Of a stretch of 20,653 bases of DNA, positions 6,531 to 14,035 are shown one piece after another; position 1 is the first letter of the stretch; each line of letters starts with the position of its first letter. The translations under genes were made by a program, and so were the position numbers. Below the pieces are notes generated by a model, which had not been told where the DNA came from, did not search any database, and saw only the letters and a list, made by a program, of their open reading frames with translations. The DNA comes from Aquificaceae bacterium (GTDB lineage: Bacteria; Aquificota; Aquificia; Aquificales; Aquificaceae). The stretch spans positions 1-20,653 of the forward strand of contig WFYK01000034.1 in the NCBI GenBank assembly GCA_015490105.1, written 5' to 3'.

Positions 6531-7192
6531 TCTTCCCCGACAGGGAAAAAGCGGGGGAGGAGCTCGCACAAGCTCTAAGGGATTTAGTAGATCCGGAGAA
6601 AAACCCGCTTATAGTTGCCATCCCGAGGGGAGGTATCGCAGTAGCATACAGCTTAGCTAAAGAGTTAAAAATTCCCGCCACCACCGTTGTTGTCAGAAAA
6701 CTCGGCCTTCCTTGGAACGAAGAGGCAGGTTTCGGTGCGGTGGACCCAGACGGAGAGGTTTATGTAGATGAGGAGATACTCAGGTATTCCCGTCTGAGCC
6801 CTGAGGAAGTGAGGCACATCGCGGATATTCAGATCGAAGAAATCAGGAAAAGGGAGAAGAAGTTCATCCCAGAAGGTTATCCTTGCTTTCAAGGTAGGCA
6901 GATCTTTATAACCGACGACGGAGTAGCAACTGGATACACCGCTCTTGCGTGCGCAGGTTTTTTAAAGAGAAAAGGATCATCTCAGGTGATCGTAGCTGTC
7001 CCGGTATGCCCCGATAGATGTAACTTAGAGATAAGGGAAGAGGTAGACAGGTTCGTATGCCTGCATCGGGACAGTTCGCCTGCCTTCGCGGTCGGTAGTT
7101 TCTACCAAGACTTTCATCAGCTTTCGGACGAAGAGGTTTTGAGCTACATAGAGACCTTAAAGAAGGAGGGTCTTTGGGAGACGAAGCTGTGA
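6527..7192 (+). CDS. Predicted phosphoribosyltransferase (type I PRTase fold)
   Basis: A 221-residue protein with the PRPP-binding signature IFITDDGVATGYTA (residues 126-139), where two acidic residues precede the phosphate loop. The upstream PPi loop IVAIPRGGIAVAYSLA (29-44) and the flexible hood segment VVVRKLGLPWNEEAGFGAVD (54-73) match the family of predicted PRTases (COG1926 type). These are distinct from the purine and pyrimidine salvage enzymes, and the base substrate is not known for the family. It begins at ATG 6527 inside the stop of the preceding small gene. It has no Shine-Dalgarno site of its own, which points to translational coupling. Cytoplasmic; no membrane or signal segment. 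Confidence 0.86.
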   Translation: MIFPDREKAGEELAQALRDLVDPEKNPLIVAIPRGGIAVAYSLAKELKIPATTVVVRKLGLPWNEEAGFGAVDPDGEVYVDEEILRYSRLSPEEVRHIADIQIEEIRKREKKFIPEGYPCFQGRQIFITDDGVATGYTALACAGFLKRKGSSQVIVAVPVCPDRCNLEIREEVDRFVCLHRDSSPAFAVGSFYQDFHQLSDEEVLSYIETLKKEGLWETKL

Positions 7193-7198
7193 TATACT
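7190..7198 (+). promoter_or_regulatory. Extended -10 promoter upstream of rplU
   Basis: TGATATACT is an extended -10 element (TGN plus TATACT at 7193-7198) that overlaps the stop codon of the phosphoribosyltransferase gene. It would start transcription near 7205, leaving a leader of about 22 bases with GGGAGG (7215-7220) before the rplU ATG. No good -35 box is seen, as is common for extended -10 promoters. The leader is too short to hold a structured ribosomal-protein autoregulatory RNA. Confidence 0.5.
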
Positions 7199-7226
7199 AA
7201 AAGCTCACCTTATCGGGAGGTCTCTC

Positions 7227-7526
7227 ATGTATGCGGTAATCAAAACGGGCGGAAAGCAATACAGAGTAGAGCCGGGTATGAAACTCAGAATTGAGAAGAT
7301 AGACGTTCAAGAAGGTCAGACCGTAGAGTTCGAGCCTCTCGTCGTTAGAAAAGACGACGGAAGTTTGGAGTTCAACAAGGGAAAGGTGATAGCTGAAGTC
7401 CTTTCCCACGGCAAGGGCAAGAAGATCATAGTCTTCAAGTATAGGCCGAAGAAAAATTACAAAAGGTGGAAGGGCCACAGACAGCCCTATACGGAAATAT
7501 TAATTAAAGAGATCAAGGAGGTTTGA
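7227..7526 (+). CDS. rplU: 50S ribosomal protein L21 (bL21)
   Basis: A 99-residue protein of the large ribosomal subunit that binds 23S rRNA. The start MYAVIKTGGKQYRVEPG and the RNA-binding C-terminal block KIIVFKYRPKKNYKRWKGHR (residues 70-89) are diagnostic, and TEILIKEI closes the fold. Length is normal. GGGAGG lies six bases before the ATG. L27 follows after three bases, the nearly universal rplU-rpmA pair, and L27's Shine-Dalgarno site is made from the last L21 codons. Confidence 0.98.
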   Translation: MYAVIKTGGKQYRVEPGMKLRIEKIDVQEGQTVEFEPLVVRKDDGSLEFNKGKVIAEVLSHGKGKKIIVFKYRPKKNYKRWKGHRQPYTEILIKEIKEV

Positions 7527-7529
7527 GCC

Positions 7530-7823
7530 ATGGCATCCAAAGCAAGCGGTGGTTCAACAAAAAACGGAAGGGATAGTCATTCGAAGAGACTTGGTGTAAA
7601 GCGTTACGGTGGTCAATTTGTAAAAGCGGGGAACATCCTCGTCCGTCAGAGGGGAACCAAGATATATCCCGGTAAAAACGTAGGTATGGGATCGGACTTC
7701 ACCCTGTTTGCCCTGACCGACGGCTACGTTCACTTCGAGACCCGCAGGAAGAAGAAGTTTGTAAACGTTCTCACTCCCGAAGAGTGGGAGGCACTCAAGA
7801 ACGGAAACGGGAGGATGAACTGA
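7530..7823 (+). CDS. rpmA: 50S ribosomal protein L27 (bL27)
   Basis: A 97-residue ribosomal protein whose flexible N-terminus reaches the peptidyl-transferase centre. The hallmark GGSTKNGRDS (residues 7-16), RLGVKRYGGQFVKAGNILVRQRG and GKNVGMGSDFTLFAL are all present. The N-terminus (MASKASGGST) is of the short type without the cleaved leader found in Firmicutes. A strong AAGGAGG lies at the end of rplU. The stop shares one base with the start of rpmI (TGATG). Confidence 0.98.
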   Translation: MASKASGGSTKNGRDSHSKRLGVKRYGGQFVKAGNILVRQRGTKIYPGKNVGMGSDFTLFALTDGYVHFETRRKKKFVNVLTPEEWEALKNGNGRMN

Positions 7824-8026
7824 TGGCTAAGGTCAAGATGAAAACAAACAGATCCGCCAAGAAAAGGTTTAAGGTTACCGCTAAGGGAAAGATTAAAAGG
7901 TGGAAGTCGGGAGGAGCTCACTACAACACTAAGAAACCTTCCGACAGAAAGAGAAGGCTCAGAAAAGCAACCTACGTTAAAGAGAACATGGTAGATCACG
8001 TGAAAGATCTTTTGAGGGTGGGCTGA
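7823..8026 (+). CDS. rpmI: 50S ribosomal protein L35 (bL35)
   Basis: A 67-residue, very basic large-subunit protein. KVKMKTNRSAKKRFKVT and GAHYNTKKPSDRKRRLRK match the L35 family, where the usual form is KMKTxxxAAKRFK and HxLxxKSxxxKRxLR. The ATG at 7823 overlaps the L27 stop by one base, and GGGAGG lies eight bases upstream; a longer in-frame start inside rpmA is rejected. L35 is normally encoded with L20 (infC-rpmI-rplT). Here it follows rplU-rpmA, and rplT is not next to it. The stop shares one base with the downstream thioredoxin-fold gene. Confidence 0.95.
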   Translation: MAKVKMKTNRSAKKRFKVTAKGKIKRWKSGGAHYNTKKPSDRKRRLRKATYVKENMVDHVKDLLRVG

Positions 8027-8505
8027 TGCCTCTGAAGGAAGGTGCTAAGGCCCCTGAGTTTCTACTAAAAGACCCTCAAGGTGGATCTCATAAACCCCTG
8101 TCCGAAGGAAAGCACATCCTTCTCGTTTTTTACAAGGTAACCTGTCCTACTTGTCAGCTTACCCTCCCTTTTGTAGAAAAGCTCTTTAGGGCTTACGGGG
8201 AGAAGGTAGGTTTCTTCGGAGTAGTTCAAGACCCACCTCAGGAAGCGATTAACTTTGCAAATCAATACGGGCTTACCTTTACTCAGCTCATAGACGCTCC
8301 AAACTACGAGGTTTCTATACTATACGATGTTCAGGTTGTTCCCACGATTTATCTGATAGATCCAGAGGGCAGTATCCTCTTTATGGAGGAAAGTTTCGTA
8401 AAGGATCGTTTAGAAGAACTGAATTCCAAACTATCTCAAATAACAGGATTCCCCTTAGCTTCTCTGTTTGAGGATGTCAGCGTTCCCGCATTTAAGGCGG
8501 GCTGA
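8026..8505 (+). CDS. Thioredoxin-fold protein of the TlpA/AhpC-TSA type (cytoplasmic)
   Basis: A 159-residue redox protein. It opens with the AhpC-TSA-type segment MPLKEGAKAPEFLLKDPQG, has the active site VTCPTC (Cys40 and Cys43) after ILLVFYK, and a cis-proline loop VVPTIYLID (residues 104-112, Pro106). The CxxC spacing suggests thiol-disulfide exchange or peroxiredoxin-like activity. No signal peptide or membrane anchor is present, so unlike most TlpA/ResA proteins it should be cytoplasmic. It is the last gene of the ribosomal-protein run and overlaps rpmI by one base (TGATG), with GAGGGTGGG as the likely ribosome-binding site. The natural partner is unknown. Confidence 0.85.
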   Translation: MPLKEGAKAPEFLLKDPQGGSHKPLSEGKHILLVFYKVTCPTCQLTLPFVEKLFRAYGEKVGFFGVVQDPPQEAINFANQYGLTFTQLIDAPNYEVSILYDVQVVPTIYLIDPEGSILFMEESFVKDRLEELNSKLSQITGFPLASLFEDVSVPAFKAG

Positions 8506-8517
8506 GGGTCGAGGAGC

Positions 8518-8537
8518 AGGCGCTAGGGTTAGCGCCT
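8518..8537. terminator. Hairpin between convergent genes, possible bidirectional terminator
   Basis: AGGCGCT (8518-8524), a six-base loop and AGCGCCT (8531-8537) form a perfect 7-base-pair GC-rich hairpin between the convergent thioredoxin-fold and recG genes. Its right edge overlaps the recG stop codon. Neither strand has a following T-run, so it is not a classical intrinsic terminator; it may still stop or protect both transcripts. Confidence 0.45.
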
Positions 8538-10890
8538 AAGCGATAAGTCCCAAGTCAAGCCTGTCTCGGTATCTGTAAAGGATCATTTCCCTCAAGTTCG
8601 GGTAGTTCTTTAGTTGAGGGTCCTTTTTCAACAACTCTTCCGCATCTTCCCTTGCCAGTTCCAAAAGAGCTCTATCTTTGGCTCTCGCCAAGTTTGCCAT
8701 GTTAAAACCGAAGTATCCAGATTGGGAAACACCCATGAGTTCTCCCGGACCCCTTATCTTAAGATCCTCCTCCGCCACCTTAAAGCCGTCGTTCGTTCTT
8801 ACCAGAACCCTGAGTCTGCTGAGGACCTCTTTGCTTACAGAATTGGGGACTACCAAAAAGCATCTGGCGGGTTTATCGGATCTCCCGACCCTTCCCCTAA
8901 GCTGGTGAAGTTGAGAAAGGCCGAAGCGGTGTGCGTCTTCCACAACCATAATAGTAGCTTCCGGGACGTCCACGCCCACTTCTATCACGGTGGTAGAGAC
9001 AAGTATGTCACCCTCCTTTTTGAAAAGTTCCATAATCTGAGCCTTTTCTTTTTCAGGCATCTTCCCGTGAAGGAGAAAAACCTTCCTATCGGGAAAGAAA
9101 GACCTCCACCTTTCATATCCTTCCTGAGCGGATTTAAGATCAAGTTTCTCCGACTCCTCTATTAGAGGGTAAACCACATAAGCCTTGTTGCCCTTTGTAA
9201 TTTCTTCTCTCACGGCGCTGATAACCTCTTCCCTCTCCTTTTCGTAAACTATTTGGGTCTTAACAGGTTTTCTACCCGGAGGAAGTTCGTCTATTATGGA
9301 AATGTCTAGATCTCCGTATAGGGATAAAGCAAGGGTTCTGGGTATGGGGGTAGCACTCATAACAAGACAGTGGGGATATAAGCCTTTACCTTTCTCGAGC
9401 AAAAGTTTCCTTTGCATTACACCGAAGCGGTGCTGTTCGTCTATAACTACGAAGCCGAGGTTTTTAAATTCAACCTTATCTTGAATCAAAGCGTGGGTCC
9501 CTACTACTACCTGAATGTTTCCCTCCTTTATGTGTCTGTGAACGCTTCTCTTTTGCGAAGGGGAAAGACTTCCTATGAGAAGAGCTACCCTTATCCCCAA
9601 GGGTTCTAAAAGATCCTTTATCCTTTCGTAGTGCTGACGGGCAAGTATTTCGGTGGGCACCATCAGAGCACTTTGAAAGCCTTCTTTGGCAAAAGCCAAA
9701 GCTACACCAACCGCTACTATGGTTTTCCCGCTCCCTACATCTCCCTGAAGAAGACGGTTCATAGGGCTATCGCGGGTAACATCTTTGAGGATCTCATAGA
9801 GGCTCCTCCTTTGGGCGTTCGTTAGGGGAAAGGGAAGCATCTTTTCAAAGTCTGCTACAAACCTCTGGGGATTCACGCTGAGCTTGGGGGCTTTTTCATT
9901 TTGGGTAGACGCCTTCCTAAGTAAAAGAGCGGTTTGAAAAAGGAATAGATCTTCGTATATGAAGCGCTTTTGATAAGGTGTTTTGAAAGCGTTGAGATCT
10001 TCCACGCTTGCATTCTGAGGTGGCACGTGCAGATAAAGTATGGACTGGCTTATGTTAGGAAGATTTCTTTTTTCCAATATCTCCTCGGGCAAGATCTCTC
10101 CAAGATGCGGGGATACCTTTCTTACGATCTTACTCAAAAATTCCCTTAGCTTTTTTTGACGTGTTTTGGAAGGTAGTTTGGTGGTTTGGGCTTTGGTTCT
10201 AATGTAGTATACGGGGAATATACTCCCCGCTTCTTCCTCTTTGAGTATCTCAGGGTGAACCATGTAGTATTTACCCTGATAGTTCCTTAGAGTTCCAAAA
10301 GCGATGATCACCTTGCCTTTCTTGAAAACCTTAGGGATAAAGTCCACGTTTTTGTATTTAAAAAGTAAGCTAACCCGCTTTGAACCGTCTGAGCATACTA
10401 CCTCCGCGGTATATTTGCCGTCTTCGGGTCTCTTTACCTCAACTACCCTGATCTTTAGAGCTTGCTTCTTCCCGACTTTAGCAACCTCCAAACTTGTTTT
10501 TAGTCTTCTATCCTCATACTTTAGGGGAAAGAAGTAGAGGGCATCCAAGATCGTATCTATCCCGAGGCTTTCCAGCACTTTTAGAGTTTTTTGGTCAATA
10601 CCGGAAATATCCTTAACGGGCTTTAAAAAAGCTTTAAGCGGTTTGGAAGGTTTTGAGGGTATTTGAGTTTTATCGTCTTTTAAGGAGAGTATCAGGCGCT
10701 TTAGTTCCTTTAAAAGGGCTTTCTTTTTCTCCAAGGACATTCTGTCCAAACGTTGAACCTCTTGGAGTAAACTCTCGGGAAGTTTTCCTGACAGTTTGTT
10801 ATAAAGAAAAGGACCTACCCCGAAACTTCTTCTTAGCTTCAGCCCGTCCCTTTCAAGGAGCGAATCGATAAAGCTAATTAAATCCTTCAC
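8536..10890 (-). CDS. recG: ATP-dependent DNA helicase RecG
   Basis: A 784-residue superfamily 2 helicase that regresses stalled replication forks and processes Holliday junctions. Residues 1-90 are an N-terminal extension absent from E. coli RecG (693 residues); Thermotoga RecG is similarly long. The OB-fold wedge domain spans roughly 95-290. Helicase motifs are Walker A GDVGSGKT (383-390), DEQH (484-487), MSATPIPRT (511-519), VSTTVIEVGVDVPEA (631-645) and QLRGRVGR (663-670). The C-terminal translocation region includes DGFKVAEEDLKIRGPGELMG (701-720). It starts with GTG at 10890, overlapping the metE stop in a GTGA arrangement. GGAGG lies only one base before the start, an unusually tight spacing, so coupling to metE translation is likely. 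Confidence 0.95.
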   Translation of the reverse strand: MKDLISFIDSLLERDGLKLRRSFGVGPFLYNKLSGKLPESLLQEVQRLDRMSLEKKKALLKELKRLILSLKDDKTQIPSKPSKPLKAFLKPVKDISGIDQKTLKVLESLGIDTILDALYFFPLKYEDRRLKTSLEVAKVGKKQALKIRVVEVKRPEDGKYTAEVVCSDGSKRVSLLFKYKNVDFIPKVFKKGKVIIAFGTLRNYQGKYYMVHPEILKEEEAGSIFPVYYIRTKAQTTKLPSKTRQKKLREFLSKIVRKVSPHLGEILPEEILEKRNLPNISQSILYLHVPPQNASVEDLNAFKTPYQKRFIYEDLFLFQTALLLRKASTQNEKAPKLSVNPQRFVADFEKMLPFPLTNAQRRSLYEILKDVTRDSPMNRLLQGDVGSGKTIVAVGVALAFAKEGFQSALMVPTEILARQHYERIKDLLEPLGIRVALLIGSLSPSQKRSVHRHIKEGNIQVVVGTHALIQDKVEFKNLGFVVIDEQHRFGVMQRKLLLEKGKGLYPHCLVMSATPIPRTLALSLYGDLDISIIDELPPGRKPVKTQIVYEKEREEVISAVREEITKGNKAYVVYPLIEESEKLDLKSAQEGYERWRSFFPDRKVFLLHGKMPEKEKAQIMELFKKEGDILVSTTVIEVGVDVPEATIMVVEDAHRFGLSQLHQLRGRVGRSDKPARCFLVVPNSVSKEVLSRLRVLVRTNDGFKVAEEDLKIRGPGELMGVSQSGYFGFNMANLARAKDRALLELAREDAEELLKKDPQLKNYPNLREMILYRYRDRLDLGLIA

Positions 10891-13157
10891 ACCTCCTCTC
10901 TCAACTCACGGGCCATCTCTACCATGTTCTTAAGTGCCGGGCGAACCTCCTCCCATCTTCTGGTTTTAAGGCCACAGTCTGGATTCACCCAAAGTAGCTC
11001 CTTCGGGAGGACTTTCATCGCCCTTTCCATAACTATTTTCATCTCTTCTTTAGTAGGCACAGCGGGTGAGTGTATGTCGTAAACACCTATACCTATCTGT
11101 CTGTCCCATCCTTTGAATCTTTCAAAAGCGGAGATTATCTCACCTTTGCTCCTTGAAGCTTCTATGGATATAACGTCAAAGTCCATTTGATAGATGTATT
11201 CAATTATGTCGTTGAACTCCGAGTAGCACATGTGTGTGTGGATCTGGGTTTTGGGATCAGCTTTTGAACACAGCCTGAAAGCTTTTACCGCCCAATCGAA
11301 ATACTCCGCCCAGTCTTTACGCTTGAGAGGGGTTCCCTCACGGAAAGCAGGCTCATCTATTTGAATAACCTTTATCCCTGCCTTTTCAAGATCTCTGACC
11401 TCATCGAGCAAGGCCAGAGCTATCTGGTAAGCGATCTCCCTCTTGGGAATGTCCTCCCTGTAATAGCTCCAGTTCAAGATGGTTACAGGGCCTGTAAGCA
11501 TACCCTTTACGGGTTTATCTGTTAGCGACTGAGCGTAGGTTATCTCCTCCAGAGTCATGGGACCCTTTCTGGAAACATCCCCGTATATGATGGGTGGTCT
11601 GTAAACGCGGGAGCCGTAAGAGAGAACCCACCCGTGTTTGGTGGTAGCTATACCGTCCATCTTGAAGGCAAAGAACTCAACCATATCCGTTCTTTCGAAC
11701 TCTCCGTGAACGAAAACATCGAGCCCGACTTCTTCTTGGAAAGCTATAACTTCGCGGATCTTTTCCTTTATGAAATTCTTGTATTCCTCTTCTGATATCT
11801 TTCCGTTCCTGTAGGCGGTTCTCATCTTGCGAACTTCAGGAGTTTGGGGGAAGGATCCTATGGTTGTAGTGGGAAATAGAGGTAGGTTGAGGCGATCTTT
11901 TTGAAGTTTTACCCTCTCCTCGTAGGGGAGATCTCTTCTGAAGTCTTCTTCCTTCAAAGAAGCTATACGCCTTCTTACTTCCTGATTTTCTCCAAAGGTT
12001 TCCCTTAGGATCTCTCTCCTTCTTTTTGCCTCCTCTAAAGCTTCGCTCTTGCCCTCGAAAGCATCTTTTATAAGCCTTAGTTCACGAAGTTTTTCTTTTG
12101 CAAAAGATAGCCTTTCCTTGAGTCCTTCCGGAAGTTCATCTTCGGGTTCAACTGTAACGGGGAGGTGGTATAGGGGACAGGAAGGAGCTACAGATATATC
12201 TCCGTCTACTACCCTGCTTATGTCCTCAACAACCTTTACTTTTTCGAGAATGTCCGCCTTCCACGGCTGTCTTCCGTTTATAAGACCTGCTATTAGTTCT
12301 TTATCCTTAGGAAAACCTTTTTCGAGTATGTTCCTTAGGTTATCGGTGTTAGAGACAAGGTCCATGTGCAGGCCTTTCACCGGCAAATCGACAAACTTCT
12401 CGTAGTCAGACACGCTGTCGTAGTAGGTGAAAAGAGCTATGTCTATGCCTACCTTTGAGAGTTCCTTGTAAAGGATACTTACCGCCTCCCAGTGCCAGTC
12501 TTCCATATCGAGAACAAATGCGGGCTCTTCTAAGTGCACCCTTTTTGCACCTTCCTCTTTTAAGCTCCTTAGGACCTCCGCGTAAACGGGCGCAAGTTTC
12601 TGACTTAGATTTAGAAACTGATCGGGAGACTCTATCCTCTCTACCTCGTATAGCGGGAGTTCAGAGGAGACCTTCCTGAGGGCCTTTGATAGCCTCAAGA
12701 AAGTAAAGGGACCTACTATGTGAGGAACAGTGGTAAAGCCATTTTCCTTAAAGAACTTAAACTCTTCCAAAGGTTTGTTTATTAGAACTTTAAATTCGGA
12801 GGATTCTATTTCGGGGACAAGGTAGTGATAGTTAGTGTTGAACCATTTGGTCATTTCAAGGGCGTTTTTTCCGCGGGCCATTTCAAAATAGGTCTTTAGG
12901 CCTTCGTATTTTCCAAATCTTTGAGGAACCATACCTACCATAAGGGCGGTGTCGAGCATAAAATCGTAGTAAGAGAGTTCGTTTGAGGGAATAAGGTCAC
13001 AGAACTCAGAGTAAGTTTTCGCCCTTGAGAGATTCAGATCCTGCATACCTCTTAGAAATTCCTCTTCGGATATCTCTCCCTTCCAAAAGCCTTCCAAAAG
13101 CCTTTTGAACTCTCTCTTCTCACCGAGTTTCGGGTATCCAAAAGCGATTACCTTCAT
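10887..13157 (-). CDS. metE: Cobalamin-independent methionine synthase
   Basis: A 756-residue zinc enzyme that moves a methyl group from 5-methyltetrahydropteroyl-triglutamate to homocysteine, the last step of methionine synthesis. Both halves of the duplicated barrel are present. The N-terminal barrel starts VIAFGYPKLGEKREFK, and the catalytic barrel starts FPTTTIGSFPQT (residues 428-439). The zinc ligands are all kept: His642 and Cys644 in HTHMCYSEF, Glu666 in SIEAS and Cys728 in NPDCGLKTR. Length equals the E. coli enzyme (753). The ATG at 13157 is chosen because AGGAGG precedes it at normal spacing; an in-frame start five codons earlier lies over that site. The upstream exonuclease gene ends 11 bases before, and recG overlaps the stop. 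No S-box or other riboswitch fits in the available space. Confidence 0.97.
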   Translation of the reverse strand: MKVIAFGYPKLGEKREFKRLLEGFWKGEISEEEFLRGMQDLNLSRAKTYSEFCDLIPSNELSYYDFMLDTALMVGMVPQRFGKYEGLKTYFEMARGKNALEMTKWFNTNYHYLVPEIESSEFKVLINKPLEEFKFFKENGFTTVPHIVGPFTFLRLSKALRKVSSELPLYEVERIESPDQFLNLSQKLAPVYAEVLRSLKEEGAKRVHLEEPAFVLDMEDWHWEAVSILYKELSKVGIDIALFTYYDSVSDYEKFVDLPVKGLHMDLVSNTDNLRNILEKGFPKDKELIAGLINGRQPWKADILEKVKVVEDISRVVDGDISVAPSCPLYHLPVTVEPEDELPEGLKERLSFAKEKLRELRLIKDAFEGKSEALEEAKRRREILRETFGENQEVRRRIASLKEEDFRRDLPYEERVKLQKDRLNLPLFPTTTIGSFPQTPEVRKMRTAYRNGKISEEEYKNFIKEKIREVIAFQEEVGLDVFVHGEFERTDMVEFFAFKMDGIATTKHGWVLSYGSRVYRPPIIYGDVSRKGPMTLEEITYAQSLTDKPVKGMLTGPVTILNWSYYREDIPKREIAYQIALALLDEVRDLEKAGIKVIQIDEPAFREGTPLKRKDWAEYFDWAVKAFRLCSKADPKTQIHTHMCYSEFNDIIEYIYQMDFDVISIEASRSKGEIISAFERFKGWDRQIGIGVYDIHSPAVPTKEEMKIVMERAMKVLPKELLWVNPDCGLKTRRWEEVRPALKNMVEMARELREEV

Positions 13158-13168
13158 ATAAAACCTCC

Positions 13169-14035
13169 TCAAAAGAGTGTCCCTTGAACTTTTGTTTTGA
13201 AGATCTTGTCCAAATCCTTGATCAAACTTTTCATTTCAAGTTCCAAAAGTTTGGCCTTCAAACCTTCCAAATCCGGCTCTTTAATTTTAACCTCCTCCTC
13301 AGCAAGATCAAAGTCTGCGATCTGTGGCTTCACAAGGTAATAGGAAAGTTCAAGCTCTTCCTTATCTGCATGGGGAAAAAGTCTTTTAAATCTTTCCCAA
13401 TTTTCAAGTATGTTTTCCACACCTCCGAAGGTGCGAAGGATTTCCAAAGCCCTTTTTGGACCTATCCCTTTTACACCCTTTATGTTGTCTATCTTATCGC
13501 CAACGAGTGCAAGGAAATCCGCGAGTTTCTCCGGAGGAACGCCGAATTTCTTTATGACCTTATCCCTGTCAAAAATTTCAGAGTTCATCGGGTTTACAAC
13601 GATCACCTTATCGTTTACAAGCTGTAGCATATCCTTATCGGGGGTATAGATCTTTACGAAGAAACCCCTCCTGGGGAAGTTTATGGCCAGGGAAGCTATA
13701 AGATCGTCCGCTTCGTAACCTTCCTTTTCGATGGTAGGGATACCTAAGAGTTTTACTAACTCCTTTATTAAGGGTATCTGAAGCTTCAGGTCGTTCGGCA
13801 TAGAGGGTCTTCCCGCCTTGTATTCTTTGTAAACCTTCTCCCTTTTCGAGGGTGCAGGTGAGTCAAAAACCACCGCCATATGGGTGGGCTTTTCGTTCTT
13901 GAATATGGAAAAAAGTGCCCTCAAAAACCCGTATATGGCTCCCGTGGGAAAACCTTTAGAAGTTTTCAAAGGAGGTAAAGCGAAGAAGCTCCTGTATATA
14001 AAGGAAGAAGCATCCAAAACGTGTAATGTTTTCAT
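13169..14035 (-). CDS. Stand-alone 5'-3' exonuclease (FEN-like, PolA N-terminal nuclease type)
   Basis: A 288-residue flap/5'-nuclease equal to the N-terminal domain of bacterial DNA polymerase I, here as a separate protein. It would remove RNA primers and flaps during lagging-strand synthesis and repair. The metal-binding acidic residues are visible: Asp8 (VLDASS), Asp58 (VVFDSPAPSKR), Asp110-Asp111 (YEADDLIAS), Asp133 and Asp135 (TPDKDMLQLV), and Asp180 and Asp183 (LVGDKIDNI). A helix-three-turn-helix GVKGIGPKRALEIL lies at 187-200. No polymerase domain follows. Aquifex-type PolA proteins are known to lack this nuclease domain. The ATG at 14035 overlaps the chemoreceptor stop (ATGA); a GTG four codons upstream is an alternative start. 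Confidence 0.93.
   Translation of the reverse strand: MKTLHVLDASSFIYRSFFALPPLKTSKGFPTGAIYGFLRALFSIFKNEKPTHMAVVFDSPAPSKREKVYKEYKAGRPSMPNDLKLQIPLIKELVKLLGIPTIEKEGYEADDLIASLAINFPRRGFFVKIYTPDKDMLQLVNDKVIVVNPMNSEIFDRDKVIKKFGVPPEKLADFLALVGDKIDNIKGVKGIGPKRALEILRTFGGVENILENWERFKRLFPHADKEELELSYYLVKPQIADFDLAEEEVKIKEPDLEGLKAKLLELEMKSLIKDLDKIFKTKVQGTLF

Noticed and set aside
8614..9825. Several plus-strand open frames inside recG
   Set aside because: Antisense shadows of recG with no recognisable protein features.
13158..13172. SAM or cobalamin riboswitch before metE
   Set aside because: Only 11 bases separate metE from the preceding gene, leaving no room for an aptamer.
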